A stretch of DNA of 64,000 nt. Source: Lysobacter_L cavernae. Lineage in GTDB: Bacteria; Pseudomonadota; Gammaproteobacteria; Xanthomonadales; Xanthomonadaceae. A model generated the notes under the pieces. The model did no database searches, was not told where the DNA came from, and worked only from the letters and a program-made list of their open reading frames with translations. Where the stretch lies: NCBI RefSeq assembly GCF_042648505.1, contig NZ_JBHRXK010000009.1, positions 1 to 64,000 on the forward strand, written 5' to 3'. Both the position numbers and the translations under genes were made by a program. This document shows positions 54,295-63,056 of this stretch, piece after piece (the first letter of the stretch is position 1; every line of letters starts with the position of its first letter).

Positions 54295-55512
54295 ATGAGC
54301 AAGCTTTCCATCCGCAAGCACAGTCTGCTGGCGGCGGCCATCGGCACCGTGCTGGTGTTCGGCGCGATCAGCCAGGTCAATGCACAGACCGCGCAGCAGC
54401 GGGCCGATGAACGCCGCGCGCAGAAGGGCGCGCAAAAAGGCCAGAGCGCCAAGGCGGAGGAGCAGTACCCGCAGGCCACGCGTCAGTCGCCGGAGACCAA
54501 AGCGACGTCCAAGGGTGGGGCCAAGTTGCAGAAGATGATGAAGCTCTACGACGACGAGAAGGGCGCCGATGCGCGCGCCGTCGCCGACGAGATCATCGCC
54601 AACCCCGCTTCCAACGCTTACGAGCACGCCTTCGCCGCGCAGATCGGCGCGCAGATCGCCTATGACGCCGACGACACCGCCACGGCGATGGCGTATCTCA
54701 ACAAGGCGATCGAGTTCAACGGCCTCGACAACAACGGCCATTACGGCGCGATGTTCATGCTGGCCCAGCTGCAACTGCAGGAAGACCAGTACGCCGAGTC
54801 GCTGAAGACCTTCGACCGCTTCTTCGCCGAGACCAAGAGCCAGAAGCCGGAGCAGCTGGTGCTCAAGGGCAACGTCCTCTATCGCCTGGAGCGCTACCCG
54901 GAAGCGGCGGCGGTGCTCAAGCAGGCCATCGACGCCTCGCCCGAGCCCAAGGCCGAGTGGCAGCAGCTGTTGATGGCGACCTACGCCGAGAGCGGCCAGG
55001 CCGGTGAAGCGGTCAAGATCGCCGAGGGCCTCGCCGCCAAGAACCCGGCCGACAAGCGCGCCCAGCTCAACCTGGCCGCGGTCTACCAGCAGAACGACAT
55101 GCTCGACAAGGCCGCCGTGGTGCTCGAGAAGCTGCGCGCATCGGGCCAGCTCACCGACGACAAGGAATACCGCCAGCTCTACGCCACCTACCTGAACATG
55201 GACGGCAAGGAGAAGGAAGCGGCCAAGGTCATCACCGAGGGCCTGGAGAAGGGCGTGCTCAAGCCCGACTACCAGGTCTACCTGGCGATGGCGCAGTCGT
55301 ACTACTTCTCCGACCAGGTGGCGCCGGCGATCGACGCCTACAAGAAAGCCGCGCCGCTGGCGCCCGATGGCGAGGCCTACCTCAACCTCGCCCGTGTGTT
55401 GTGGCAGGAAGACCGCATCCCCGAGGCCAAGGAAGCCGCCAAGCAGGCGATCGCCAAGGGCGTGAAAAAGCCCGACGACGCCAAGAAGATCCTTGCCCTA
55501 CCCGCAAAATAG
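54295..55512 (+). CDS. secreted TPR protein upstream of tonB
   Basis: A 405-residue protein with a signal peptide (LLAAAIGTVLVFGAISQVNA), a charged region, then TPR-like repeats from about residue 80 to the end (for example ATAMAYLNKAIEFNGLDNNG and EAAAVLKQAIDASPEPKAEW). It probably acts as a periplasmic scaffold. The position directly before tonB-exbB-exbD-exbD suggests a link to TonB-dependent uptake, though it may have its own transcript because a possible promoter lies between. Confidence 0.9.
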   Translation: MSKLSIRKHSLLAAAIGTVLVFGAISQVNAQTAQQRADERRAQKGAQKGQSAKAEEQYPQATRQSPETKATSKGGAKLQKMMKLYDDEKGADARAVADEIIANPASNAYEHAFAAQIGAQIAYDADDTATAMAYLNKAIEFNGLDNNGHYGAMFMLAQLQLQEDQYAESLKTFDRFFAETKSQKPEQLVLKGNVLYRLERYPEAAAVLKQAIDASPEPKAEWQQLLMATYAESGQAGEAVKIAEGLAAKNPADKRAQLNLAAVYQQNDMLDKAAVVLEKLRASGQLTDDKEYRQLYATYLNMDGKEKEAAKVITEGLEKGVLKPDYQVYLAMAQSYYFSDQVAPAIDAYKKAAPLAPDGEAYLNLARVLWQEDRIPEAKEAAKQAIAKGVKKPDDAKKILALPAK

Positions 55513-55543
55513 GCGGAAAGAGCAAAGAAATAGCCAATTGCCC

Positions 55544-55572
55544 TTGGAACGCAGGGCGCAGTTTGCTATATG
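55544..55572 (+). promoter_or_regulatory. possible tonB promoter
   Basis: TTGGAA (55544-55549) and TATATG (55567-55572) are separated by exactly 17 bases, a plausible sigma70 arrangement about 90 bases before the tonB start. I see no clear Fur box here. Confidence 0.4.
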
Positions 55573-55664
55573 CTAGGAGGTTCCCGCGACTGTAACCGGT
55601 TGCGGGGATCGAACGACGGCCCGCGGCGCCCTGGCGCCCGGAAACACCTCCCGAGCTACGGCGC

Positions 55665-56339
55665 ATGACGCAAGACCTCGAAATTCACGCAAAGAAAGAC
55701 GACGATCGCAACGAGTTGAACTGGCCGCGTATTGCCGGTTTGACCATCGCGATCGCCTTCCACGTCGGAGCGTTGCTCCTGTTGCTTGCTCCCATGGTTC
55801 CGCCCGTGCAGCAGCAGCAGGAGGAAGACGTGACCTTCGTCAATATCATCAAGCCGCCACCGCCGCCGCCGCCACCGCCGCCACCGCCGCCGGAGCCGCC
55901 GAAGGAACTGACGCCGCCTAAGACGCTGACGCCGCCGCAGCCGACGCCGTTGCCGCCACCGCCGGAAGATCCGCCGGTGCTGGTCGACGACCCGACGCCG
56001 ATCGACGTGCCGGCTCCGCCGCCGGCTCCGCCGTCGCCGCCGGCCCCGGCCACCAACATCGGCTCCAGCGTCGACCCCTCGTCGAAGCGACTGAACCCGC
56101 CGAAGTACCCGCCGACCGAAGCCCGCCAGGGCGTGGGCGGTACCGTGGTGCTGATCATCACCATCGACGGCCAGGGTAACGTCCTCGATGTGTCGGTCGA
56201 GAAGTCCAGCCGCAACCGCAACCTCGACCGCGCCGCAATGGATGCCGCGCGTAAATGGAAGTTCAATCCGGAGACGCAGAACGGTGTCGGCGTACAGAGC
56301 CGGGTCCGAGTTCCGGTCGATTTCGTCCCGCCGAACTGA
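55665..56339 (+). CDS. tonB: energy transducer TonB
   Basis: A 224-residue TonB that passes proton-motive energy to outer-membrane receptors. A cytoplasmic N-terminus is followed by the membrane anchor (IAGLTIAIAFHVGALLLLLAPM), with the conserved His. A long Pro-rich spacer includes 13 consecutive Pro residues near position 65, and the C-terminal domain has PKYPPTEARQGVGGTVVLII and ARKWKFNPE. First gene of the operon with exbB and two exbD copies. Confidence 0.95.
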   Translation: MTQDLEIHAKKDDDRNELNWPRIAGLTIAIAFHVGALLLLLAPMVPPVQQQQEEDVTFVNIIKPPPPPPPPPPPPPEPPKELTPPKTLTPPQPTPLPPPPEDPPVLVDDPTPIDVPAPPPAPPSPPAPATNIGSSVDPSSKRLNPPKYPPTEARQGVGGTVVLIITIDGQGNVLDVSVEKSSRNRNLDRAAMDAARKWKFNPETQNGVGVQSRVRVPVDFVPPN

Positions 56340-56413
56340 TCGGGTTCACGGGACTGCTGTAAGTAACGCGTAACCCCTACTTTTCCATTCCACGACATTC
56401 AAAGGTAAGCGTC

Positions 56414-57166
56414 ATGTTGCAGGAAACCACTACCGCTGTTGCCGCTGGAGGCTCCAACGCCGATGCACTCCAGCAGATGGGCTTCGCCGAGCTGCTGAAG
56501 AACTTCGATGCCCTCGGCTGGATTGTTTTCGTCACCTTGGCCGTGATGTCGGTGATGTCGATCTACTGGATCGTCATGAACTTCATCCGCAACGCACGTC
56601 TGCGCTCCAGCTCGGACCGCGTTGTCAGCACGTTCTGGGAAACCCCGAACGCGCAGGACGCCATCCGTTACATGGAAGAGCAGGCGCGCTTCGAGCCGTT
56701 CTCGAAGATCGCGCTCGATGCCGCCCAGGCCGCCGCTCACCACCAGCGCCACGAAGGTTCGCGTCTGGTCGAGTCGCTGAATCGTTCCGAGTTCGTCGAC
56801 CGCGCCCTGCGCCAGGGCGTGACCCGCGAGTCGATGAAGCTTGAGTCCGGCCTGACCGTGCTTGCCACCGTCGGTTCGACCGCGCCGTTCGTCGGCCTGC
56901 TCGGCACGGTGTGGGGCATTTACCACGCCCTGATCCGTCTCGGCGCCAGCGGCGAGTCCTCGATCCAGGCCGTGGCCGGCCCGGTCGGTGAAGCGCTGAT
57001 CATGACCGCGATCGGTCTGTTCGTCGCGATTCCGGCGGTGCTGTCGTACAACTTCTTCACCCGCCTGAACCGTGTGACGAACAACAAGTTCGACACCTTC
57101 GCGCACGACCTGCACGACTTCTTCGCCACCGGCGCACGCGTCGGCGAGCTGTCTGGCAAGCGCTAA
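56414..57166 (+). CDS. exbB: biopolymer transport protein ExbB
   Basis: A 250-residue ExbB/TolQ/MotA-type proton channel subunit. Three membrane helices are visible: LGWIVFVTLAVMSVMSIYWI, then TVGSTAPFVGLLGTVWGIYH, then ALIMTAIGLFVAIPAVLSYN, with a cytoplasmic loop between the first and second. It forms the channel with ExbD and drives TonB. Spacing to tonB is 74 bases. Confidence 0.95.
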   Translation: MLQETTTAVAAGGSNADALQQMGFAELLKNFDALGWIVFVTLAVMSVMSIYWIVMNFIRNARLRSSSDRVVSTFWETPNAQDAIRYMEEQARFEPFSKIALDAAQAAAHHQRHEGSRLVESLNRSEFVDRALRQGVTRESMKLESGLTVLATVGSTAPFVGLLGTVWGIYHALIRLGASGESSIQAVAGPVGEALIMTAIGLFVAIPAVLSYNFFTRLNRVTNNKFDTFAHDLHDFFATGARVGELSGKR

Positions 57167-57217
57167 TCCTCAACGCTGTAACGTCGACACCCTTTTGCAG
57201 TAGGTTGGAGTTCGGAC

Positions 57218-57634
57218 ATGGCCTTCAGTACAGGCAACGATAGCGGCGGCCCAATGGCCGAAATCAACGTCACGCCGCTCGTCGACGTGATGCTGGTGCT
57301 GCTGATCATCTTCATGATCACGGCCCCGCTGATGACGCAAAAAATCGAGGTAAAGCTGCCTGAGGCCAATCTCGACGAGAAGGCCAAAGAGACGAAGACC
57401 CCGCCGATCACGATTGCGGTGCAGGAGAACGGCTCGATGTACTGGAACGACGAGCCGGTCACCCGTGACCTGCTCGAGAGCCGTCTGTCGATCGAGGCCC
57501 AGAAGACGCCGCAGCCGCAGGTCAACATCCGCGGCGACCACACGACCAAGTACCGCATCGTCAGCGAAGTGGTGAAGGTCGCGCAGGCCCAGGGCATGCG
57601 CAAGGTCGGCTTCGTGGCCAAGAAAGAGCACTGA
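57218..57634 (+). CDS. exbD: biopolymer transport protein ExbD (copy 1)
   Basis: A 138-residue ExbD. The short N-terminus leads into MAEINVTPLVDVMLVLLIIF, whose Asp is the likely proton-carrying residue, then a periplasmic domain. It acts with ExbB and TonB. It starts 51 bases after exbB and 15 bases separate it from the second exbD. Confidence 0.95.
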   Translation: MAFSTGNDSGGPMAEINVTPLVDVMLVLLIIFMITAPLMTQKIEVKLPEANLDEKAKETKTPPITIAVQENGSMYWNDEPVTRDLLESRLSIEAQKTPQPQVNIRGDHTTKYRIVSEVVKVAQAQGMRKVGFVAKKEH

Positions 57635-57649
57635 CTGGAGATTTGACTC

Positions 57650-58066
57650 ATGGCTTTCGCATCAAACTCCGGTGGCGGCGCGATGTCCGACATCAACGTC
57701 ACGCCCCTCGTGGACGTGCTGTTGGTGTTGCTGATCATCTTCATGGTGACCGCGCCGACTCTGACCTACCCGATCGACGTCAATTTGCCGCAGAAGTCGA
57801 TTAACCCACCACCGCAGACGAAGACGCCGCCGCCGCCGATCCGGCTGCGCATCGACGCTACGGGACAGGTGTTCTGGAATGACTCACCGCAGCCGATGTC
57901 GGTGGTCGAGAATCTGATGGAAGTCGAGGTCAACCGAGACCCGAGCAACCAGCCGATGCTCGAAATCGACACCAATGCGGATGCCAGCTATGGCGTGTTG
58001 GCCAAGGTGCTGGCTTACGCCAAGAATGCAAAAATGGAAAAGATCGGCTTCGTCCAGAACGAATGA
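57650..58066 (+). CDS. exbD: biopolymer transport protein ExbD (copy 2)
   Basis: A second 138-residue ExbD with MSDINVTPLVDVLLVLLIIF and a distinct periplasmic half (NLPQKSINPPPQTKTPPPPI). Two exbD genes after tonB-exbB is the arrangement described in Xanthomonas campestris, where the second copy is dispensable for iron uptake but affects plant interaction. Whether that applies here is an inference. A terminator follows. Confidence 0.95.
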   Translation: MAFASNSGGGAMSDINVTPLVDVLLVLLIIFMVTAPTLTYPIDVNLPQKSINPPPQTKTPPPPIRLRIDATGQVFWNDSPQPMSVVENLMEVEVNRDPSNQPMLEIDTNADASYGVLAKVLAYAKNAKMEKIGFVQNE

Positions 58067-58091
58067 CCGATCGGCGCTTACCGTCGTGACA

Positions 58092-58118
58092 AACGCCGCC
58101 TCCGGGCGGCGTTTTTTT
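58092..58118 (+). terminator. terminator of the tonB operon
   Basis: AACGCCGCC (58092-58100) pairs with GGCGGCGTT (58105-58113), followed by seven T residues in all. It lies just after exbD copy 2. Confidence 0.93.
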
Positions 58119-58177
58119 ATGCGCGCCTCTCTGCGGCGCGATAGGCTGCTGTTTCCAGACATCGGGGGACGGGGCAC

Positions 58178-58588
58178 ATGGCGCATCCATTGATACTTCC
58201 GATGGCCGCTCATGTAGCGCTTGCTTCGCTGCTCTACGTTCTGCTCACCGTTACACGCGCTCCCAAAGTCTGGGGCATCGGCCGACGTTCCGACGGTTCG
58301 AATCCCTGGGCGGCTGTTGAGCCGCGGATCAGCGCCAACCTGTCCAATCAGTTCGAGTGGCCTGTCTTGTTCTACGCAGCGTGCCTGCTGCTCATGCAGA
58401 ACCCATCGGAGAGTGTTGCCGCGGTGGCGCTGGCCTGGATATTCCTGTTCGGCCGCCTGGCGCATAGCGGCGTCCAGATCTTTACGACAAACATCCGGCT
58501 GCGCGGCCTGGTCTTCACCATCAATTTCCTCGCGACCCTCGGACTGTGGGCGCTGGTTCTCCAATTGCGCTCGTTGCGTGCTGCCTGA
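58178..58588 (+). CDS. MAPEG family membrane protein
   Basis: A 136-residue protein with about four hydrophobic helices (LPMAAHVALASLLYVLLTVT, then WPVLFYAACLLLMQ, AAVALAWIFLFGRLAHS and LVFTINFLATLGLWALVLQL) and the family features NQFEWPVLFY and LFGRLAHSGVQI. MAPEG proteins are small membrane enzymes or transport-like proteins, related to glutathione-using enzymes; the bacterial branch is poorly characterised. Monocistronic behind the terminator. Confidence 0.85.
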   Translation: MAHPLILPMAAHVALASLLYVLLTVTRAPKVWGIGRRSDGSNPWAAVEPRISANLSNQFEWPVLFYAACLLLMQNPSESVAAVALAWIFLFGRLAHSGVQIFTTNIRLRGLVFTINFLATLGLWALVLQLRSLRAA

Positions 58589-58702
58589 CGACGCTCACCC
58601 AAGCCACCGTCGTTTCGCGGCCCGGCCGACTCGGGCGCTTGTCAGCCGCGCCGGGGTCGGCGTAGCGTGGTGTCGGGCATCCCGCCCCTGCTGGAGGTGT
58701 GC

Positions 58703-59116
58703 ATGGCCGTCTCCGCTTACTTCCGTTCCGACCGCCACGGCAATCTGCGCGAAGTCGCATAGATCAACATCACGCCGTTGGTCGATGTGCTGCTGGTGTT
58801 GCTGGTGATCTTCATGGTGACCGCGCCCGTGTTGAGCGGGCGGCTCGACCTGCGACTGCCGCAGGTGCCGGTCGATCCGCAGCCGCTGCCACCGGCGCCG
58901 CGCAGCGAATTGCTCGTGCGCCACGACGGCAGTTTCCAGCTCGACGGTCGCGGTCTGACTTCCAGTGAGCTGCAGCCGGCCCTGCAGGCCTTGGCCGCAC
59001 GTGCTCCGCGGACGGTGCTCCACGTCGGCGCCGAGGCCGAGGCCGACTACCAGGGCTTTGCCCGTGCTGTGTCGGCCGCCAAGCACAGCGGTTTGAACGA
59101 CATCGCCCTGCGCTGA
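58703..59116 (+). pseudogene. third exbD-like gene with an in-frame amber codon
   Basis: With a good ribosome site (GGAGG), the ATG at 58703 opens a frame encoding MAVSAYFRSDRHGNLREVA, then TAG at 58760-58762, then INITPLVDVLLVLLVIFMVT and a complete ExbD periplasmic half ending at 59116. The full frame would be 137 residues, nearly the length of the two intact ExbD proteins. The TAG replaces the acidic residue before INVTPLVDV (Glu or Asp in the other copies), consistent with a single GAG-to-TAG change. A TTG at 58778 could restart translation but would lose the N-terminus. Inactivated gene, readthrough or sequence error are all possible. Confidence 0.8.
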
Positions 59117-59128
59117 GCGGACGCGCGG

Positions 59129-59896
59129 TCAGCGCGTGTCGTCGAGGATCTGCAGGTAGCGCTGCACGGTGGAGGCGAGGCCGTCGTACAAGGCCTCGCC
59201 GATCAAAGCATGGCCAATCGACACCTCGAGCACGCCGGGCACCGCGCGCAGGAAAGCGCCGAGATTGTCCTGGCTGAGGTCGTGGCCGGCGTTGACGCCG
59301 AGTCCGGCAGCCTGGGCGCGACGGGCGGCCTGCGCGAAGCGCGCCGTCATCGCCGCGCCGTCGCCGGCGGCTTGAGCCTCGGCGTAGGGGCCGGTGTAGA
59401 GCTCGACGCGATCGGCGCCGACCGCCGCGGCCTGGGCGATGCCGGCCAGGCCGTTGTCGGTGTGGGCGTCGGCGAACAGGCTGACGCGGCAGCCCAGGGC
59501 CTTCAGCGCCTGGACATGCGGCTGCAAGGTCGCGGCATCGCGCTGGAAATCGAAGCCGTGGTCGGAGGTGAGCTGGGCGTCGCCATCGGGCACCAGCGTG
59601 GCCTGCGCCGGCCGGGTCTGTTCGCACAGCGCCAGAAAACCGGGGTAGCCGGGGCGCGGTGGCGCGAACGGGTTGCCTTCGAGGTTGAACTCGACGCCCT
59701 GCGCGCGCGTCAGCGCGGCCAGCGCCAGCACGTCGTCGGCACGGATGTGGCGCGCATCGGGACGCGGGTGCACGGTGATGCCGTGGGCGCCGGCGGCGAG
59801 ACAAGCCTGCGCGGCACGCACGACATCGGGTTCGCCGCCGCCGCGCGAATTGCGCAGCACGGCGATCTTGTTGACGTTGACGCTGAGCACGGTCAT
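59129..59896 (-). CDS. pdxJ: pyridoxine 5'-phosphate synthase
   Basis: A 255-residue PdxJ that condenses 1-deoxyxylulose 5-phosphate with aminoacetone phosphate to make pyridoxine 5'-phosphate. The family blocks SVNVNKIAVLRNSRGG, HGITVHPRPDARHIR, FNLEGNPF, LVPDGDAQLTSDHG, ELYTGPYA, GVNAGHDLSQDNL and EVSIGHALIGEALYDG are all present. The start at 59896 was chosen because it begins this core; a longer frame adds an unconserved leader. Convergent with the broken exbD. Confidence 0.95.
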   Translation of the reverse strand: MTVLSVNVNKIAVLRNSRGGGEPDVVRAAQACLAAGAHGITVHPRPDARHIRADDVLALAALTRAQGVEFNLEGNPFAPPRPGYPGFLALCEQTRPAQATLVPDGDAQLTSDHGFDFQRDAATLQPHVQALKALGCRVSLFADAHTDNGLAGIAQAAAVGADRVELYTGPYAEAQAAGDGAAMTARFAQAARRAQAAGLGVNAGHDLSQDNLGAFLRAVPGVLEVSIGHALIGEALYDGLASTVQRYLQILDDTR

Positions 59897-60047
59897 GGCG
59901 TCATGGCCGGGCATGAGAGGCGGGGCGCGCCGAGGCAATGGTTCATGGCTCTCCAAGTGGGCACATGCCGCGGCAGTGGACACGGCCGCGGGCAGCAGCC
60001 CATCGGAAACATGCTAGCGCAGGCCTGCGCCTGCGCAGAGGGTGTGG

Positions 60048-60311
60048 TCAGGCCGTCGGTGGCTCGGCTGGCGGTGCCGCGGCCGTGCGGCGTGCTTCGG
60101 CCTGCTCGCGCAGGCGGCGCAGCTCGACCGGGTCGAGCATCAGCGATTCGTCGCGGCTCTGGCTGCCCAGGCGTTGCGCGAGCAGCGCCATCACCCAGGC
60201 CAGCAACAGGCCGAGCGCGACCAGCAGGCACAACACCAGCACGGCGACCGAGCTGGTCTTGAACGAGATCGCGAGGGCGGCCAGGGCCAACAGCAGATAA
60301 AGCCAGTGCAT
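60048..60311 (-). CDS. small membrane protein, unknown function
   Basis: An 87-residue protein with two hydrophobic segments (WLYLLLALAALAISF and VAVLVLCLLVALGLLLAWVMALL) and a charged C-terminal region (PVELRRLREQAEARR). No family recognised. The start at 60311 places the first helix at the N-terminus. It lies between pdxJ and the cardiolipin synthase gene in the same direction, about 110 bases from the latter. Function unknown. Confidence 0.75.
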   Translation of the reverse strand: MHWLYLLLALAALAISFKTSSVAVLVLCLLVALGLLLAWVMALLAQRLGSQSRDESLMLDPVELRRLREQAEARRTAAAPPAEPPTA

Positions 60312-60422
60312 CGCGGCGGTGCTCCTTGGGTGGGGTGCGACGAACGCGAAGGAGTGTAGCGCGGGCGTCGCAGCGCGGCCCTCCGGTCGCCCGCCGGCAG
60401 CGACCGCCGGTCTGGGCACCGT

Positions 60423-61859
60423 CTACAGCAGTGGCGACACCAGCCGCGCCAACGCCTCGGGCACGCGCGTGCGCCACAGCGGCCGGACGCGGTCGTCGCG
60501 CACGCGCGGGGCCTGGCTGCACTCGGACTGGATCAGCCGTGCCAACGCGGCCACCAGCGACGCATCGCGGAACATCACCGAGATCTCGAAGTTGAGGCGG
60601 AAGCTGCGGTTGTCGAAGTTGGCGCTGCCGATGATGGCGAGGTCGTCGTCGCACAGCAGGGCCTTGCTGTGCAGCATGCGCGGCCCGTACTCGTGGATCT
60701 TGGCCCCGGCTTCGAGCAGCTCGTCGAAGTAGGAGCGCGCGGCGTAGGTCACCAGGCGGCTGTCGCTGAGCTTGGGCACCAGCAGGCGCACGTCAAGACC
60801 GCCCAGCGCGGCCGAGGTCAGCGCCATGCGCGCGGCCTCGCCGGGGACGAAGTACGGCGTGACCAGCCAGACCCGGCGTTGCGCGGAATGGATCGCGCCG
60901 ACATGCAGGCGGTGGATCGCTTCCCACGACGAATCCGGACCCGACACCAGCACCTGCGTGGCGACCGTGCCAGGTTGCGGCGGGGGAGAGTGCAGCTTGA
61001 GCGGTGGCTGCCCGGTCGCGTAGGCCCAGTCCTCGACGAACACCAGCTGCAACTCGTGCACCACGTCGCCCTCCAGGCGCAGGTGCAGGTCGCGATAGGC
61101 GTCGCTGCGCAGGCGCTCGTCTTCCTCGTCGGTGATGTTGATGCCGCCGGTGAAGCCGACTCGGCCGTCGATCACGACGATCTTGCGGTGGGTGCGCAGG
61201 TTCAACCACGGCCGCTTCCAGAACCAGCGCAGGCGCATCGGGTGGAACCAGGCGACTTCGGCGCCGGCGTCGACCAGCGGCCGCAGGAAACGGCGCTTGG
61301 TCGCTCCGGAGCCGACCGCGTCCAGCAGCAGGCGCACCTTGACGCCGGCACGGGCGCGCTCGATCAACGCATCGCGCAGGGCCGTGCCGGTGCGGTCGGG
61401 CAGGTAGATGTAGTACTCCAGATGGATGTGCTCGCGCGCCTGCGCGACCGCCTCGAGCAGGGCGGCGTACTTGGCAGCGCCGTCGATCAGCAGCTGCGCG
61501 TGGGTCGCGGTGGTCGGGGGCAGGCCGGTGGTGGCCTGGGCGATCTTGGCCAGTTCGATCGCGTCGGGGTTCGGGTGCAGGCCGTGCGGCGGCACTGGCA
61601 GCGTCGCACGCGCGCGCACCCGGCGCAGGCGCTGGCGGTGGATGCGCTGCGGGCCGAAGACGAAATAGATCAGGAAGCCGACGTAGGGCAGCGCCGCCAG
61701 GCTGATCAGCCAGCTCAGCGTGGCCACCGGCTCGCGCTTCTGCAGCGCGATCCACAGACCCAATCCGACCAGGTAACCGAGCCAGCCCAGCGTCAGGTAC
61801 AGGCCAAGGTGCGGGATCGCGGTAAAGGCGTCCCAGGCGTCCTGCAGGGCATGGTGCAT
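60423..61859 (-). CDS. cls: cardiolipin synthase
   Basis: A 478-residue phospholipase-D-type cardiolipin synthase of the inner membrane. Two N-terminal hydrophobic segments (LYLTLGWLGYLVGLGLWIAL, TLSWLISLAALPYVGFLIYF) precede two HKD domains: THRKIVVIDGRVGFTGG near residue 215 and LHSKALLCDDDLAIIGSANF near residue 395. The double HKD layout matches ClsA-type enzymes, which make cardiolipin from two phosphatidylglycerols. Start at 61859 gives MHHALQDAWDAF. Divergent from the radical SAM gene. Confidence 0.95.
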   Translation of the reverse strand: MHHALQDAWDAFTAIPHLGLYLTLGWLGYLVGLGLWIALQKREPVATLSWLISLAALPYVGFLIYFVFGPQRIHRQRLRRVRARATLPVPPHGLHPNPDAIELAKIAQATTGLPPTTATHAQLLIDGAAKYAALLEAVAQAREHIHLEYYIYLPDRTGTALRDALIERARAGVKVRLLLDAVGSGATKRRFLRPLVDAGAEVAWFHPMRLRWFWKRPWLNLRTHRKIVVIDGRVGFTGGINITDEEDERLRSDAYRDLHLRLEGDVVHELQLVFVEDWAYATGQPPLKLHSPPPQPGTVATQVLVSGPDSSWEAIHRLHVGAIHSAQRRVWLVTPYFVPGEAARMALTSAALGGLDVRLLVPKLSDSRLVTYAARSYFDELLEAGAKIHEYGPRMLHSKALLCDDDLAIIGSANFDNRSFRLNFEISVMFRDASLVAALARLIQSECSQAPRVRDDRVRPLWRTRVPEALARLVSPLL

Positions 61860-61935
61860 GCGCGATCGTCTCCGGCTGAATCGTTCAGACGCGTCGTCGC
61901 AGGGAGTGCGACAGCGCCGACGTAGGCTAAGCCGC

Positions 61936-63024
61936 ATGGACGACGCCCGCAAAGCCCAGGCTCCGATCAAAGGCCGCGGTGCCGCGTCCTACGTCGACGG
62001 GCGCTATGCGGTGACGGTCGCGCGCGGCGAGGACGACGGCTGGGGTTCGGTCTACGAGGACCTTGCCGAGGCGCCGCACCCGGACACGCGCGTCACCGAG
62101 GAGCGCGCGCGCAGCATCATCAGCCGCAACGATTCGCCAGACATCGGTTTCAGCCAGTCGGTCAATCCCTACCGCGGCTGCGAGCACGGCTGCGTCTATT
62201 GCTTTGCCCGGCCCTCGCACGCCTACCTCGACCTCTCGCCGGGGCTGGATTTCGAAACCCGGCTGTTCGCCAAGACCAACGCGGCCGAACGCCTGCAGGC
62301 GGAGCTGGCCAAGCCGGGCTACCACTGCGCGCCGATCGCGCTGGGCATCAACACCGATGCCTACCAGCCGATCGAGCGCCGCTACCGGATCACGCGATCG
62401 CTGATCGAGGTGCTGGACGCGTGCTCGCATCCGTTCAGCCTGATCACCAAGAACGCCGCGGTCACCCGCGACCTCGACCTGTTCGCGGCGATGGCGCGGC
62501 GGCGATTGGTGTCGGTGTATTTCTCGGTGACCACACTCGACAACAAGCTGTCCGCGCGCATGGAGCCGCGCGCCGCGGCGCCACACGCGCGCTTGAAGGC
62601 GATGCGCACGCTGCATGAGGCCGGCGTGCCGGTCGGGGTGATGGTCGCGCCGGTGATCCCGATGATCAACGACCGCGAGATCGAGCACATCCTCGAGGCC
62701 GCACACGAACACGGCGCAGGCGCTGCCGGCTACGTGCTGTTGCGCTTGCCGCACGAGCTAAAGCAGGTTTGGCGCGAATGGTTGCAGCTGCACTACCCCG
62801 ACCGCGCCGAGCACGTGATGAGCCTGATCCGGCAGATGCGCGGCGGCAAGGACTACGACAGCGCGTTCGGCACGCGCATGCGCGGCGAAGGGCCGTTTGC
62901 GCAGCTGATCGCGCAGCGTTTCGCCAAGGCGCACAAGCGGCTCGGCTTCGGCCGGTTGCCCGCGCTCGACAGCGCGCAGTTCGTGCCACCGCGCAAGCCG
63001 TCGCCGCAGGGCGAGCTGTTCTAG
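61936..63024 (+). CDS. radical SAM protein (PA0069/SplB-like family)
   Basis: A 362-residue radical SAM enzyme. The cluster motif is CEHGCVYC (Cys-x3-Cys-x2-Cys) in NPYRGCEHGCVYCFARPSHA near residue 85. Other family blocks are LGINTDAYQPIERRYRITRS, SLITKNAAVTRD, VSVTTLDNKLSARMEPR-type strand sequence, MVAPVIPMINDREI and GYVLLRLPHELK. It resembles the uncharacterised PA0069 family of Rv2578c type. Substrate unknown. The ATG at 61936 was chosen; an upstream frame overlaps the divergent gene's start region. Confidence 0.92.
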   Translation: MDDARKAQAPIKGRGAASYVDGRYAVTVARGEDDGWGSVYEDLAEAPHPDTRVTEERARSIISRNDSPDIGFSQSVNPYRGCEHGCVYCFARPSHAYLDLSPGLDFETRLFAKTNAAERLQAELAKPGYHCAPIALGINTDAYQPIERRYRITRSLIEVLDACSHPFSLITKNAAVTRDLDLFAAMARRRLVSVYFSVTTLDNKLSARMEPRAAAPHARLKAMRTLHEAGVPVGVMVAPVIPMINDREIEHILEAAHEHGAGAAGYVLLRLPHELKQVWREWLQLHYPDRAEHVMSLIRQMRGGKDYDSAFGTRMRGEGPFAQLIAQRFAKAHKRLGFGRLPALDSAQFVPPRKPSPQGELF

Positions 63025-63056
63025 GCGAGTCGTTACAGGACGAATCGTTTTGAGGC

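Noticed and set aside
58301..58330. tRNA-like GGTTCGAATCCC
   Set aside because: The T-loop-like motif falls inside the MAPEG coding frame, and no acceptor stem or anticodon arm surrounds it.
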